A DNA stretch of 64,000 bases, from the NCBI RefSeq assembly GCF_037890675.1, contig NZ_CP149574.1, positions 1,054,001-1,118,000 on the forward strand. The letters run 5' to 3'. Position numbers and translations under genes: made by a program. The notes below the pieces were generated by a model. It was not told where the DNA came from and made no database searches. It saw only the letters and a list, made by a program, of their open reading frames with translations. Source of the stretch: Methylovirgula sp. 4M-Z18 (GTDB lineage Bacteria > Pseudomonadota > Alphaproteobacteria > Rhizobiales > Beijerinckiaceae). Shown here piece by piece: positions 26,977-35,056 of the stretch (positions are counted from its first letter, which is position 1; the number at the start of each line of letters is the position of its first letter).

Positions 26977-28494
26977 ATGCCGCAGAATCCAGCCCACTCG
27001 ACTGTTCTCATCATCGGCTCAGGCATGGGCGGCGCCACTTTGGCAGCGGGGTTGGCGGCAAGCGGCGTGCAAGTCACGATGTTGGAGCGCGGCGAGCAAT
27101 TGGCGGATACGTCCGAAACCCGCGACACGAAAGCGATCTTCCAACGCGGCTTTTTCCGCCCGAAGGAGATGTGGCGGGAGGAGGACGGCAGCGCCTTCAA
27201 TCCAGGTAATTATTATTACCTTGGCGGCAATTCGAAATTTTTCGGTGCGGTGTTGCTGCGCTATCGCGAGCGCGATTTTGGCGAGTTGGAGCATGAGGGC
27301 GGCGTCTCGCCCGCCTGGCCCTTCGCCTATGACGAACTTGAGCCCTGGTACGCGAAGGCCGAGCAACTTTTCCAGGTGCGCGGCAATGGCGGAGAAGATC
27401 CGACTGAACCGCGCCGTACCGGCGCCTATCCGCATGCCGCCGTGCCGGACGAACCGGCGATTGCCGCCGTGCGCCAACGGCTTGCAAAGCTGGGCTTACA
27501 TCCGGCGTCGCTGCCGCTTGCGGTGGATATCGAGCGCTGGCTGAAACGGGCCAAGACGCCCTGGGACGCCTATCCCGATGCGCGCACGGGCAAATTCGAT
27601 GCCGAGACGGCGGCGCTGAAACAAGCGCTGACCAATCCCAATTTCACGCTGGTGACGGGCGCCAAAGTCTCGCGCCTGCGCGTGGCCGCCGACGGCAAAC
27701 GCATCATCGGCGTCGATTACGAAAAGAACGGCGAGCAATGCACGATCGAAGCCCATCTCGTCGTGCTGGCGGCGGGCGCAGTGAAATCGGCCGCGCTGTT
27801 GCTGCAATCGAAAACCGACGCTTGCCCGAATGGCATAGCCAACCGTTCCGATGTGGTCGGCCGCTATTTCATGAATCACAATTCGAGCGCCATGCTCGCG
27901 GTCGATCCGCGTACGGTCAACGACTCGATTTATCAGAAAACCCTGTGTGTCAACGATTTCTATTTCGATGATGGCAACGGCGGAAAACCGCTTGGCAATT
28001 TGCAATTGCTCGGCCGGGTGACGGCGCCGATCCTGAAAGCGCAAGTGCGCTACGCGCCGGAATGGTCGCTCCATTGGCTGAGCCGGCATGCCGTCGATTG
28101 GCTGGTGATGAACGAGGATCTGCCCAATCCCGACAGCCGGATCACGGTCGACGGCGCGGATGTGGTGCTGCATTGGCGCCGCAGCAATATGGCGGCGTTC
28201 CGCAAATTGGAGGCCAAGGCCAAGGCGTTGATGCGGGCAGCCGGCTATCCGATCGTGCTGTTCAAGGATTTCGACCGCCGCACGCCCTCCCACCAATGCG
28301 GCACGGTGCGCATGGGGACCGACCCGGCGACATCCGCACTCGATATCTACTGCCGCGCGCATGATCACCCCAATCTCTTTGTCGTGGATGCGTCGTTTCT
28401 GCCGACCTCCGCCGCCGTCAATCCCGCATTGACGATCGCGGCGCAGGCGCTGCGGGTCGCCGACCACATGGTCACATCGGGATTTGCCGGATGA
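26977..28494 (+). CDS. GMC family FAD-dependent oxidoreductase (505 aa)
   Basis: The N-terminus has the FAD-binding VLIIGSGMGGATLA (Gly14, Gly16, Gly19). The C-terminus has HQCGTVRMG and DASFLPTSAAVNPALT with the His and Asn typical of glucose-methanol-choline enzymes. It resembles the subgroup containing sugar dehydrogenases such as glucoside 3-dehydrogenase and pyranose oxidases more than the choline-dehydrogenase subgroup. No signal peptide is evident. It is first in the second operon of the locus, downstream of the LacI operator, and overlaps the SDR gene by 4 bases. Oxidation of a sugar hydroxyl is likely; the partner electron carrier is unknown. Confidence 0.88.
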   Translation: MPQNPAHSTVLIIGSGMGGATLAAGLAASGVQVTMLERGEQLADTSETRDTKAIFQRGFFRPKEMWREEDGSAFNPGNYYYLGGNSKFFGAVLLRYRERDFGELEHEGGVSPAWPFAYDELEPWYAKAEQLFQVRGNGGEDPTEPRRTGAYPHAAVPDEPAIAAVRQRLAKLGLHPASLPLAVDIERWLKRAKTPWDAYPDARTGKFDAETAALKQALTNPNFTLVTGAKVSRLRVAADGKRIIGVDYEKNGEQCTIEAHLVVLAAGAVKSAALLLQSKTDACPNGIANRSDVVGRYFMNHNSSAMLAVDPRTVNDSIYQKTLCVNDFYFDDGNGGKPLGNLQLLGRVTAPILKAQVRYAPEWSLHWLSRHAVDWLVMNEDLPNPDSRITVDGADVVLHWRRSNMAAFRKLEAKAKALMRAAGYPIVLFKDFDRRTPSHQCGTVRMGTDPATSALDIYCRAHDHPNLFVVDASFLPTSAAVNPALTIAAQALRVADHMVTSGFAG

Positions 28495-29258
28495 CCAGAG
28501 CTGTTGCCTTCGTGACCGGCGCCTGTCGCGGGATTGGCCTTGCGATCGCCAAACAGCTTGCAGCCGATGGTTTTGATCTTGCGGTTCTCGACCGAGAGGA
28601 TGCAGAGGCATTTACTGCCGCGCGCGCACAATTGAACGACATCGGCGCTGACGCATTCTATGTGCAAGGCGATCTGGCTGATCTCGCTCGCCAAGAACGC
28701 GTCGTGGTCGACGTCCTGACACATTTCGGCCGCATCGATTGCCTGGTCAACAATGCCGGCATGGGCGCGCCCGTCCGCGGCGATCTGCTCGATCTTGCTC
28801 CTGAGAATTTCGATCTGGTGTTGAGCGTCAATCTGCGTGGGACCGTCTTTCTCACCCAGAAAGTCGCGCGCTGGATGGTTGCGCATCCCGATGCCGCGCA
28901 GCCCCGCAGCATCATTCACATCACCTCCGTCAGCGCCGATCTCGCGTCGCCCGAGCGGCTCGACTATTGCATGTCCAAGGCGGGCCTTGCCATGTGGAGC
29001 AAGGGCCTCGCGCTACGTCTCGCGCCCGAGAATATCGCCGTGTTCGACGTGCGGCCAGGCATCATCCGCACCGACATGACAGCGAGCGTCACGGAAAAAT
29101 ACGACCGTTTGATCGGCGACGGGCTGGTGCCGATGCGACGGTGGGGCGAGGGCACCGATATCGCTGCCATTGTTGCAAAATTGGCGAGCGGGGCCTTCGC
29201 TTTCGCATCCGGTTCCGTCATCCACGCCGATGGCGCCCTCAGTCTTTCGCGTTTGTGA
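28491..29258 (+). CDS. Short-chain dehydrogenase/reductase, FabG-like (255 aa)
   Basis: The classical SDR motifs are present: the cofactor loop TGACRGIG near residue 10, NNAGMG in the middle, the catalytic Ser in ITSVSAD and the catalytic YCMSK. Asp and Arg in VLDRED after the second strand suggest NAD(H) preference. It interconverts a hydroxyl and a ketone. Its start overlaps the stop of the first GMC gene (ATGA), and the second GMC gene follows 13 bases later, so it belongs to the same oxidation pathway. Proteins like this are often labelled 3-ketoacyl-ACP reductase, but the context does not support fatty acid synthesis. Confidence 0.9.
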   Translation: MTRAVAFVTGACRGIGLAIAKQLAADGFDLAVLDREDAEAFTAARAQLNDIGADAFYVQGDLADLARQERVVVDVLTHFGRIDCLVNNAGMGAPVRGDLLDLAPENFDLVLSVNLRGTVFLTQKVARWMVAHPDAAQPRSIIHITSVSADLASPERLDYCMSKAGLAMWSKGLALRLAPENIAVFDVRPGIIRTDMTASVTEKYDRLIGDGLVPMRRWGEGTDIAAIVAKLASGAFAFASGSVIHADGALSLSRL

Positions 29259-29271
29259 GGCTCGACCCTAG

Positions 29272-30903
29272 ATGGCAACTTACGACTACATCATTGCCGG
29301 CGGCGGTTCAGCCGGCTGCGTGCTCGCCAACCGGCTGAGTGCCGACCCGAATATCAAGGTGTTGTTGCTGGAAGCCGGCGGCAGCGACTGGCATCCGCTG
29401 TTCAAAATGCCGGCGGGCTTCGCCAAAATGACGAAGGGCATGGCGAGTTGGGGCTGGGAGACCGTGCCGCAGAAACATCTTAACGATCGCGTTGTCCGCT
29501 ATACGCAAGCCAAGGTGATTGGCGGCGGCTCGTCGATCAATGCGCAGCTCTACACGCGCGGCAATGCCAAGGATTACGACGCCTGGGTCTCGGATGCCGG
29601 CTGCGCGGGATGGTCCTACGCGGACGTGCTGCCTTATTTCGTCCGCGCCGAGGACAATCAGCGCCTGGTGAACACCTATCACGGTTACGGCGGACCGCTC
29701 GGTGTATCCTATCCGATCAATCCGCCGCCGATCAGCTATGCCTTCATTCGCGCCGCGCAGGAATACGGCATTCCCTTCAATGACGATTTCAACGGCGCCC
29801 TGCAGGATGGTATCGGCCATTATCAGTTGACGACGCGCAATGGCAAAAGGTCTTCCACCGCAAGCGCCTACGTGAAGCCGGCGCGCGGCCGCCCGAATCT
29901 GACCGTGCGCACCAATGTGCTCGTAACCCGGATCGTCGTCGAAAACGGCCGCGCGGTCGGTGTCGAAGTGGCAAAGGACCAAACCCGCGAGCTTTTGCGT
30001 GCGGACCGCGAAATCATCGTCGCGTCGGGCGCGATGGGCTCGCCGCGCTTGCTCATGCTCTCCGGCATTGGTCCGGCCGATCATCTGAAGTCGGTCGGCA
30101 TCGCGCCGGTGCACGATCTGCCTGGCGTCGGCGGCAATCTGCAGGATCATTTGGATCTGTTCGTGATCTGCGAATGCACGGGCGAGTACACCTACGACAA
30201 TTATGCCAAACTGCACCGCACGATCTGGGCCGGGTTGCAATATCAATTGTTCAACACCGGTCCAGTGACGTCGACCTTGTTCGAGACCGGCGGTTTCTGG
30301 TACGCAGATAAAAATGCGCGCTCGCCCGACATTCAATTTCATCTCGGGCTCGGCTCGGGCATCGAAGCCGGCGTCGCCAGAATGAGCAATCCCGGTGTGA
30401 CGCTCAATTCGGCGCATTTGCGGCCGCGCTCGCGCGGCACGGTGCGGTTGGCCAGCGCCGATCCCGCGGCGGCACCGCTGCTCGATCCGAATTACTGGGC
30501 CGACCCTTACGACAAGCAAATGTCGCTCGAAGGGCTGCGGCTGGCGCGCGAGATCATGGCGCAAAAGGCGCTGCAACCTTTCGTGCTCGCGGAACGCTTG
30601 CCCGGGCCGGGCGTCGACAGCGAGGAAGGCTTGAGCGACTATGCCTATCGCAATTGCAAGACCGATCACCATCCGGTCGGGACATGCAAGATGGGGGTCG
30701 ATGACATGGCGGTCGTGACGCCAGATCTGAAGCTGCGCGGCCTTGAGGCTCTGCGCGTGTGCGACGCCTCCGTCATGCCCCTCGTGCCATCCTGCAACAC
30801 CAATGCGCCGACGATCATGGTGGCCGAAAAGGGGGCTGACCTCATTCTCGGCCGCCAATTGCTGCCGCCGGCGTCCCTGCAATCATCCCATAGAAGAGTT
30901 TAA
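29272..30903 (+). CDS. GMC oxidoreductase of the choline/alcohol dehydrogenase type (543 aa)
   Basis: YDYIIAGGGSAGCVLANRLS binds FAD and GGGSSINAQLYTRG is the second GMC signature. The C-terminal HHPVGTCKMG and SCNTNAPTIMVAEKGADLI carry the active-site His and Asn. Length and sequence are those of the BetA-like alcohol dehydrogenase branch, distinct from the other GMC enzyme 0.8 kb upstream. It probably oxidises a primary or secondary alcohol to the aldehyde or ketone; the aldehyde dehydrogenase of this locus could take the product further. No bet genes are nearby, so choline is not the obvious substrate. Confidence 0.9.
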   Translation: MATYDYIIAGGGSAGCVLANRLSADPNIKVLLLEAGGSDWHPLFKMPAGFAKMTKGMASWGWETVPQKHLNDRVVRYTQAKVIGGGSSINAQLYTRGNAKDYDAWVSDAGCAGWSYADVLPYFVRAEDNQRLVNTYHGYGGPLGVSYPINPPPISYAFIRAAQEYGIPFNDDFNGALQDGIGHYQLTTRNGKRSSTASAYVKPARGRPNLTVRTNVLVTRIVVENGRAVGVEVAKDQTRELLRADREIIVASGAMGSPRLLMLSGIGPADHLKSVGIAPVHDLPGVGGNLQDHLDLFVICECTGEYTYDNYAKLHRTIWAGLQYQLFNTGPVTSTLFETGGFWYADKNARSPDIQFHLGLGSGIEAGVARMSNPGVTLNSAHLRPRSRGTVRLASADPAAAPLLDPNYWADPYDKQMSLEGLRLAREIMAQKALQPFVLAERLPGPGVDSEEGLSDYAYRNCKTDHHPVGTCKMGVDDMAVVTPDLKLRGLEALRVCDASVMPLVPSCNTNAPTIMVAEKGADLILGRQLLPPASLQSSHRRV

Positions 30904-30906
30904 TTC

Positions 30907-31215
30907 ATGATCCGCCACATCGTCCTCATCCGCTTCCGCGCCGACGTTTCGGACCGAGCAATCGCGGCCATCTTTGCCGAGCTTGCGGCGCTGCGGGGCG
31001 TCATCCCGGGGTTTCGCCATCTCGTTGCTGGGAAGAGCGAGAGCCCGGAAGAGATCGAGCGGGGCTATATGCACGGCTTCGTAGCGGATTTTGATGATTG
31101 GGAGGCGCTCAAGCGTTACGCGGACGACGAGCGGCACAAGGCTGCCGGCGCAAAGTTGGTCGCCAATGCGGTCGGCGGGATCGACGGAATCTTGGTGTTC
31201 GACCTCGCGTGTTGA
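30907..31215 (+). CDS. Dabb (stress-responsive A/B barrel) domain protein (102 aa)
   Basis: The start MIRHIVLIRFRADVS and the ending GGIDGILVFDL, with a central phrase FDDWEALKRYADDERH, are typical of the dimeric ferredoxin-like Dabb family. Some members are small cyclases or decarboxylases for polyketide-like substrates, and many are of unknown role. It starts 3 bases after the preceding stop and closes the operon. Its place suggests a small helper enzyme for an unstable intermediate, which is inference. Confidence 0.85.
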   Translation: MIRHIVLIRFRADVSDRAIAAIFAELAALRGVIPGFRHLVAGKSESPEEIERGYMHGFVADFDDWEALKRYADDERHKAAGAKLVANAVGGIDGILVFDLAC

Positions 31216-31246
31216 TCGCGGGGCCGAGAGGCGATGTCGCCTTGCG

Positions 31247-32089
31247 TCAAATGGCGTCCTGGCATTCCCGCGCGATGTTCTGACGGATGGATTCGAACAC
31301 CTTTGCCGCGATCGCATGCCGCGGAAATTCAACATGGTCGAGGCGCGTGACCGGCATCACGAGACGGACCGAATTGGTCAGAAAGATCTCGTCGGCCTCG
31401 AGCAGATCGTCCAATGTCAGATGCCGCTCAATCACAGGCACTTTCAATTCGCCTTCCTGCACTTGCAAAAGGTGACGGATCGTTCCGGCAAGCACGCCGT
31501 CCCGCAGCGGCGGCGTGAACATCTCCCCGTTCTTGACCGCAAAGAGATTGGCCATGGTCGAGCAGGCCGCATAGCCAGCGCCGTTCAGGAAAAGACCGTC
31601 GTCGGCGCCGTCTTCCTTCGCTTGCTTCAGGCCCAGCACATTGTCGAGATAGGCGAGCGACTTGATGCGTGAGAGGGGCGAGGTCTCGTTGCGGCGCAGG
31701 GTGAGGGTCTTAAGCTTTACCGACTGAAAGGCCATGTCGCGGCGCCACGGCGCGAGCGATGCGTAAATGAGCGGCGTCGCCTCGGCTGGCGGCGAGAGGC
31801 CACGCTGGCCCGGCCCGCGCGTCACATTGAGGCGAATGACACCGCGCCCATCGGCGGCATGGGCGCAGAGGTCCGTGACCGCCTTCGCACATAGCGCGCG
31901 GTCGATGGTAAAGCCGAGGATCGATGCGCCGCTGGTGATACGATCGAGATGGTAGGGCAGGGCGAAAGGCTTATGGCCGAATACGGTGATCGTCTCGAAA
32001 AGACCGTCGCCCAGGAGCAGGCCGCGGTCGCCTGCATCGACGGGAATTTGCGACCCTGTCTGAACCGCACCATCAAACCAGATCATCAC
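31247..32089 (-). CDS. pabC: Class IV aminotransferase fold protein, 4-amino-4-deoxychorismate lyase (280 aa)
   Basis: The fold type IV PLP motifs are clear: GDGLFETI near residue 30, the lysine region RIKSLAYLDNVLGLKQA, and LFLNGAGYAACSTMANLFAV. On sequence alone it could be a branched-chain or D-amino acid aminotransferase. It overlaps pabA by 4 bases and ends the pabB-pabA-pabC row, so it most likely removes pyruvate from aminodeoxychorismate to give 4-aminobenzoate for folate synthesis in the cytoplasm. Confidence 0.85.
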   Translation of the reverse strand: MMIWFDGAVQTGSQIPVDAGDRGLLLGDGLFETITVFGHKPFALPYHLDRITSGASILGFTIDRALCAKAVTDLCAHAADGRGVIRLNVTRGPGQRGLSPPAEATPLIYASLAPWRRDMAFQSVKLKTLTLRRNETSPLSRIKSLAYLDNVLGLKQAKEDGADDGLFLNGAGYAACSTMANLFAVKNGEMFTPPLRDGVLAGTIRHLLQVQEGELKVPVIERHLTLDDLLEADEIFLTNSVRLVMPVTRLDHVEFPRHAIAAKVFESIRQNIARECQDAI

Positions 32090-32667
32090 TGCCTCCAGTC
32101 GCGGGCGATTGTCAGAAAGTTTTGCAGCAGCGCATAGCCTTGTTCGGTGATGATCGATTCGGGATGAAATTGCACACCGAAGGTCGGATGCGTCAGATGC
32201 GCCAACGCCATCAGCTCGCCGTCATTTGCATGGGCTGTTGCGCGCAGGTCGTTTGCGGTTGCGGGCAATTCGACGATGAGGGAGTGATAGCGTGCCACAT
32301 GCATCGGCGAGGGGAGGCCCGCGAAGACGCCGGTGCCGTCATGCGCAATCGCCGATGCCTGCCCATGCAGCGGATGGCGCGCCCGTTTGACGGTGCCGCC
32401 GAACGCCTGGCCGATGGCCTGATGCCCGAGGCAGATCCCAAGCAGCGGAATCTTGCCGCTTGCAGCGTGGACGAGATCGAGCGAGATGCCTGCTTCATCC
32501 GGTGTGCATGGGCCTGGGGACAGCACGACCGCCTGCGGTGCAAGGCGGAGGACGGCCGCCACGTCGATCGCGTCGTTGCGCTTCACCTCGACGGTCTCAC
32601 CAAGCTCGTTGAGATACCGTGCGATGTTGAAGACGAACGAATCGTAATTGTCGATGATCAGGATCAT
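32086..32667 (-). CDS. pabA: Aminodeoxychorismate synthase glutaminase component (193 aa)
   Basis: This is a class I glutamine amidotransferase with the nucleophile Cys79 in LLGICLGHQAIG and the His168/Glu170 pair in VQFHPES. MILIIDNYDSFVFN at the start is typical of PabA/TrpG. The neighbouring PabB and lyase genes overlap it by 4 bases on each side, so it should supply ammonia for aminodeoxychorismate rather than anthranilate. A shared PabA/TrpG role cannot be excluded, but no trp genes are close. Confidence 0.92.
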   Translation of the reverse strand: MILIIDNYDSFVFNIARYLNELGETVEVKRNDAIDVAAVLRLAPQAVVLSPGPCTPDEAGISLDLVHAASGKIPLLGICLGHQAIGQAFGGTVKRARHPLHGQASAIAHDGTGVFAGLPSPMHVARYHSLIVELPATANDLRATAHANDGELMALAHLTHPTFGVQFHPESIITEQGYALLQNFLTIARDWRQ

Positions 32668-34025
32668 CGCTGATCCGATGCGGCCAGAATGCGCTTGGCC
32701 TTCAGCAATGTTTCGTCATATTCGGCATGCGGATCCGACAGAGCAGTGATGCCGCCGCCGACGTCGAAGGATGCTTCGCACCCTTGAAACACCACGGTAC
32801 GGATCGCGATGTTGAGATCAACGGTCCCGTCAAAGCCGAGATAGCCGATGGTGCCGCAATAGGGGCCGCGCTCGTGCCGCTCCAGCTCGGCAATGATTTG
32901 CATCGCACGGATTTTCGGCGCGCCGGTGATCGAGCCGCCGGGGAAGACCGCGCGAATGAGGTCGAAACGGTCGTGATCGGCGCTCAACTCGCCGGTAACG
33001 GCCGAGACGAGGTGGTGCAGCGACGCGTAGGATTCGACGCCGCACAGAACCGGTACGTCGACGGTTCCCGCCTCGCATACGCGCGACAGATCGTTGCGCA
33101 AGAGATCGACGATCATCACATTCTCAGCGCGGTCCTTGATTGAATGTTGCAAGGCGTCAGCCCGCCGCCCATCCTCTCTTGCGTCCTTGGCGCGATGCGC
33201 GGTGCCTTTGATCGGCCGCGTCTCCACGTGGGATTTTGCGACCTTGATGAAACGCTCGGGCGAACTCGAGGCTATCGTGATGTCGCCAAAATCGAGATAG
33301 GCGGCGAACGGCGCCGGGTTGGTTGCGCGCAACTGGCAATAATACGCAAACGGGTCGAAGTCCCGCGGCACGGACGCGCTGTATCGGCGCGTGATATTCG
33401 CCTGAAATATATCGCCTGCCAGAATATAATCGATCGTGCGCGCGACGGCGGCTTCATGGTCGGATTGCGTCGACAGGGCGCGCCAATCGAGGCGCATCGG
33501 CGCGCGCGGGGCGAGGCGCGACGCTTCCGCAAGGCGACTTAGAATCGCGTCGCGCCGCTGGTGTGCCGGCTGCGGACCATGACCCGTGCAAATGAGCCAG
33601 CATTTTTGCGCGATCCGATCGAAGGCGATGGTCCAATCGTAGAGCGCGAATAGGGCATGCGGAAAGCGCGGCGCTTCGGCGTCGGGAAAGGAATGCCGCT
33701 CCAGCACCATGCCAAATTCATAGGCGAAGAAGCCGATCGCTCCGCCTTGGAAAGGCGGCAAGTCCGGGATCGTGGGGGCGGCAAAGGGAGCCATGATTTG
33801 GCGCATGGCGTCGAGCGGATCGCCGCCGAGCGGTCTGCCGTCATATTCCGCAATGCCGTCACGAATCGCGAAACGTGCAAAAGGATCCGCGGTCACGAAA
33901 GCATAGCGGCCCAGGTCGTCGTGAATGAGCGCGCTGTCGAGGAAAGCCATGGCCGGCCAATGGGCGAACAGGCCTGCAACGTGGCAAGGATCGCGCCAGT
34001 CCAAGGGGGTGACGATGACGCTCAA
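32664..34025 (-). CDS. pabB: Aminodeoxychorismate synthase component I (453 aa)
   Basis: This is a chorismate-binding enzyme with the C-terminal catalytic core phrases IFQANITRRYSA, HLVSAVTGEL, FPGGSITGAPKIRAM and GPYCGTIGYLG. The full length is in the PabB range and the region lacks the extra fused lyase domain. It converts chorismate plus ammonia to 4-amino-4-deoxychorismate. It is the first gene of the leftward three-gene operon; its start appears to be a TTG at 34025 with AGAAGGG about 11 bases upstream. It lies 71 bases downstream of the TetR gene's stop. Confidence 0.92.
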   Translation of the reverse strand: MSVIVTPLDWRDPCHVAGLFAHWPAMAFLDSALIHDDLGRYAFVTADPFARFAIRDGIAEYDGRPLGGDPLDAMRQIMAPFAAPTIPDLPPFQGGAIGFFAYEFGMVLERHSFPDAEAPRFPHALFALYDWTIAFDRIAQKCWLICTGHGPQPAHQRRDAILSRLAEASRLAPRAPMRLDWRALSTQSDHEAAVARTIDYILAGDIFQANITRRYSASVPRDFDPFAYYCQLRATNPAPFAAYLDFGDITIASSSPERFIKVAKSHVETRPIKGTAHRAKDAREDGRRADALQHSIKDRAENVMIVDLLRNDLSRVCEAGTVDVPVLCGVESYASLHHLVSAVTGELSADHDRFDLIRAVFPGGSITGAPKIRAMQIIAELERHERGPYCGTIGYLGFDGTVDLNIAIRTVVFQGCEASFDVGGGITALSDPHAEYDETLLKAKRILAASDQR

Positions 34026-34096
34026 ATGCGGCGGGCCCTTCTGATTCCCCGTGAGTTCTCGCCGCGTTCAGAGCCCCTGTTCTTTAGGTCCTGATC

Positions 34097-34798
34097 CTAG
34101 GCGGCAGCGTCGTCGACCCGACGTGCGGAATTCTCCTTATCGCGCTGAGTGCGCGGTGCATAGGCCCTCAGGAAGACGGCGAGGCCGGAATCGATCACTT
34201 CGGCGATTTCGTCTTCGGTCGGACGGTGGATGCCGAGCGCTGTGCACAACGGCAATTCGCCGCGAACGAGGCTGACGAACTGGGTCGCGGCAATGCAGGA
34301 ATTCTCGAACTCAAGCAGCCCGCGCGCTTTGGCGTCGTCGAGAAAAGTGGCGATGCGGCGAATGTTGTTGCCTGGTCCCGCCTCGAAGAAAAGATGGCAG
34401 AGGGCCGGAAAGCGGGCGTTTTCCGCCGAGACGACCCGAAAAAACGCCATCTTGTCGTCGTCGAGAAAAATGCGGACGTAGTCGTGCGCAAAGCTGCGTA
34501 ACGCGGTTTCAAGATCGTGCGTGTTGAGATCCAAGATCTGCAGGCGTTCCTGCTTCTCGTTGCATTCCTGTGCGATCAGATGGGCGAACAGCGCTTCCTT
34601 GCTGGGAAAATAAGCGTAGAGCGTCGCCTTCGAAACCATGGCGTCGCGCGCGACCGCGTCCATGCTCGTATTCATGAATCCGTGCTCGAGGAAAAGCCGT
34701 CGCGCGACAGACTCGACCTGCGCCCATTTGCGTCCTATCTTCGGCGCGGCGTCGCCATGCTCCAGCGAGTTTGGGGATAAGTTTGTTGTTAGGCTCAT
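34097..34798 (-). CDS. TetR-family regulator of the RND efflux operon (233 aa)
   Basis: Residues 25-75 are a TetR DNA-binding domain: RRLFLEHGFMNTSMDAVARD, then SKATLYAYFPSKEALFAHLI. The C-terminal part (about 85-215) is of the AcrR/TetR_C type with a ligand pocket. The ATG at 34798 gives the normal start; the frame continues upstream only as antisense to the efflux gene. It is divergent from the outer membrane factor gene, and AAAACTGAACCG sites lie in between, so it probably represses the pump and is released by a pump substrate. Confidence 0.9.
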   Translation of the reverse strand: MSLTTNLSPNSLEHGDAAPKIGRKWAQVESVARRLFLEHGFMNTSMDAVARDAMVSKATLYAYFPSKEALFAHLIAQECNEKQERLQILDLNTHDLETALRSFAHDYVRIFLDDDKMAFFRVVSAENARFPALCHLFFEAGPGNNIRRIATFLDDAKARGLLEFENSCIAATQFVSLVRGELPLCTALGIHRPTEDEIAEVIDSGLAVFLRAYAPRTQRDKENSARRVDDAAA

Positions 34799-34870
34799 TG
34801 TAATTCGCTCTGCGGTGGTGCCGCTGCCCTTGATGTGACAATCTTCCGCCATATTTAACCGAGCCAGCAA

Positions 34871-34945
34871 AAAACTGGTCGGTTCAGTTTTGTATTGACA
34901 TACCATGCGCTTCACTGCATCGTCGCGCAAGTTAAAACTGAACCG
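34871..34945. promoter_or_regulatory. TetR operator sites and promoter region of the efflux operon
   Basis: AAAACTG (34871-34877) faces CAGTTTT (34885-34891), and the sequence AAAACTGAACCG(A/T)CC occurs once on the minus strand here and once on the plus strand at 34934-34948. A TTGACA at 34895-34900 could be the -35 box of the rightward promoter between the two sites, although the -10 is weak. Such paired sites next to a tetR gene are probable operators. Confidence 0.6.
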
Positions 34946-35056
34946 TCCATTACTATATCCGCGGCTCCTGTCATATCCCGTCAGAAATTGGATGTAATAA
35001 TGTGCGCGTTGGTCTCTTCTGGTGCTGCTAAGCCCTTGAAAAACGGTAAAAAATCG

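Noticed and set aside
34895..35056. N-terminal extension of the NodT-type protein
   Set aside because: It would run through the TetR operator region and bury the lipoprotein signal peptide 54 residues inside the protein.
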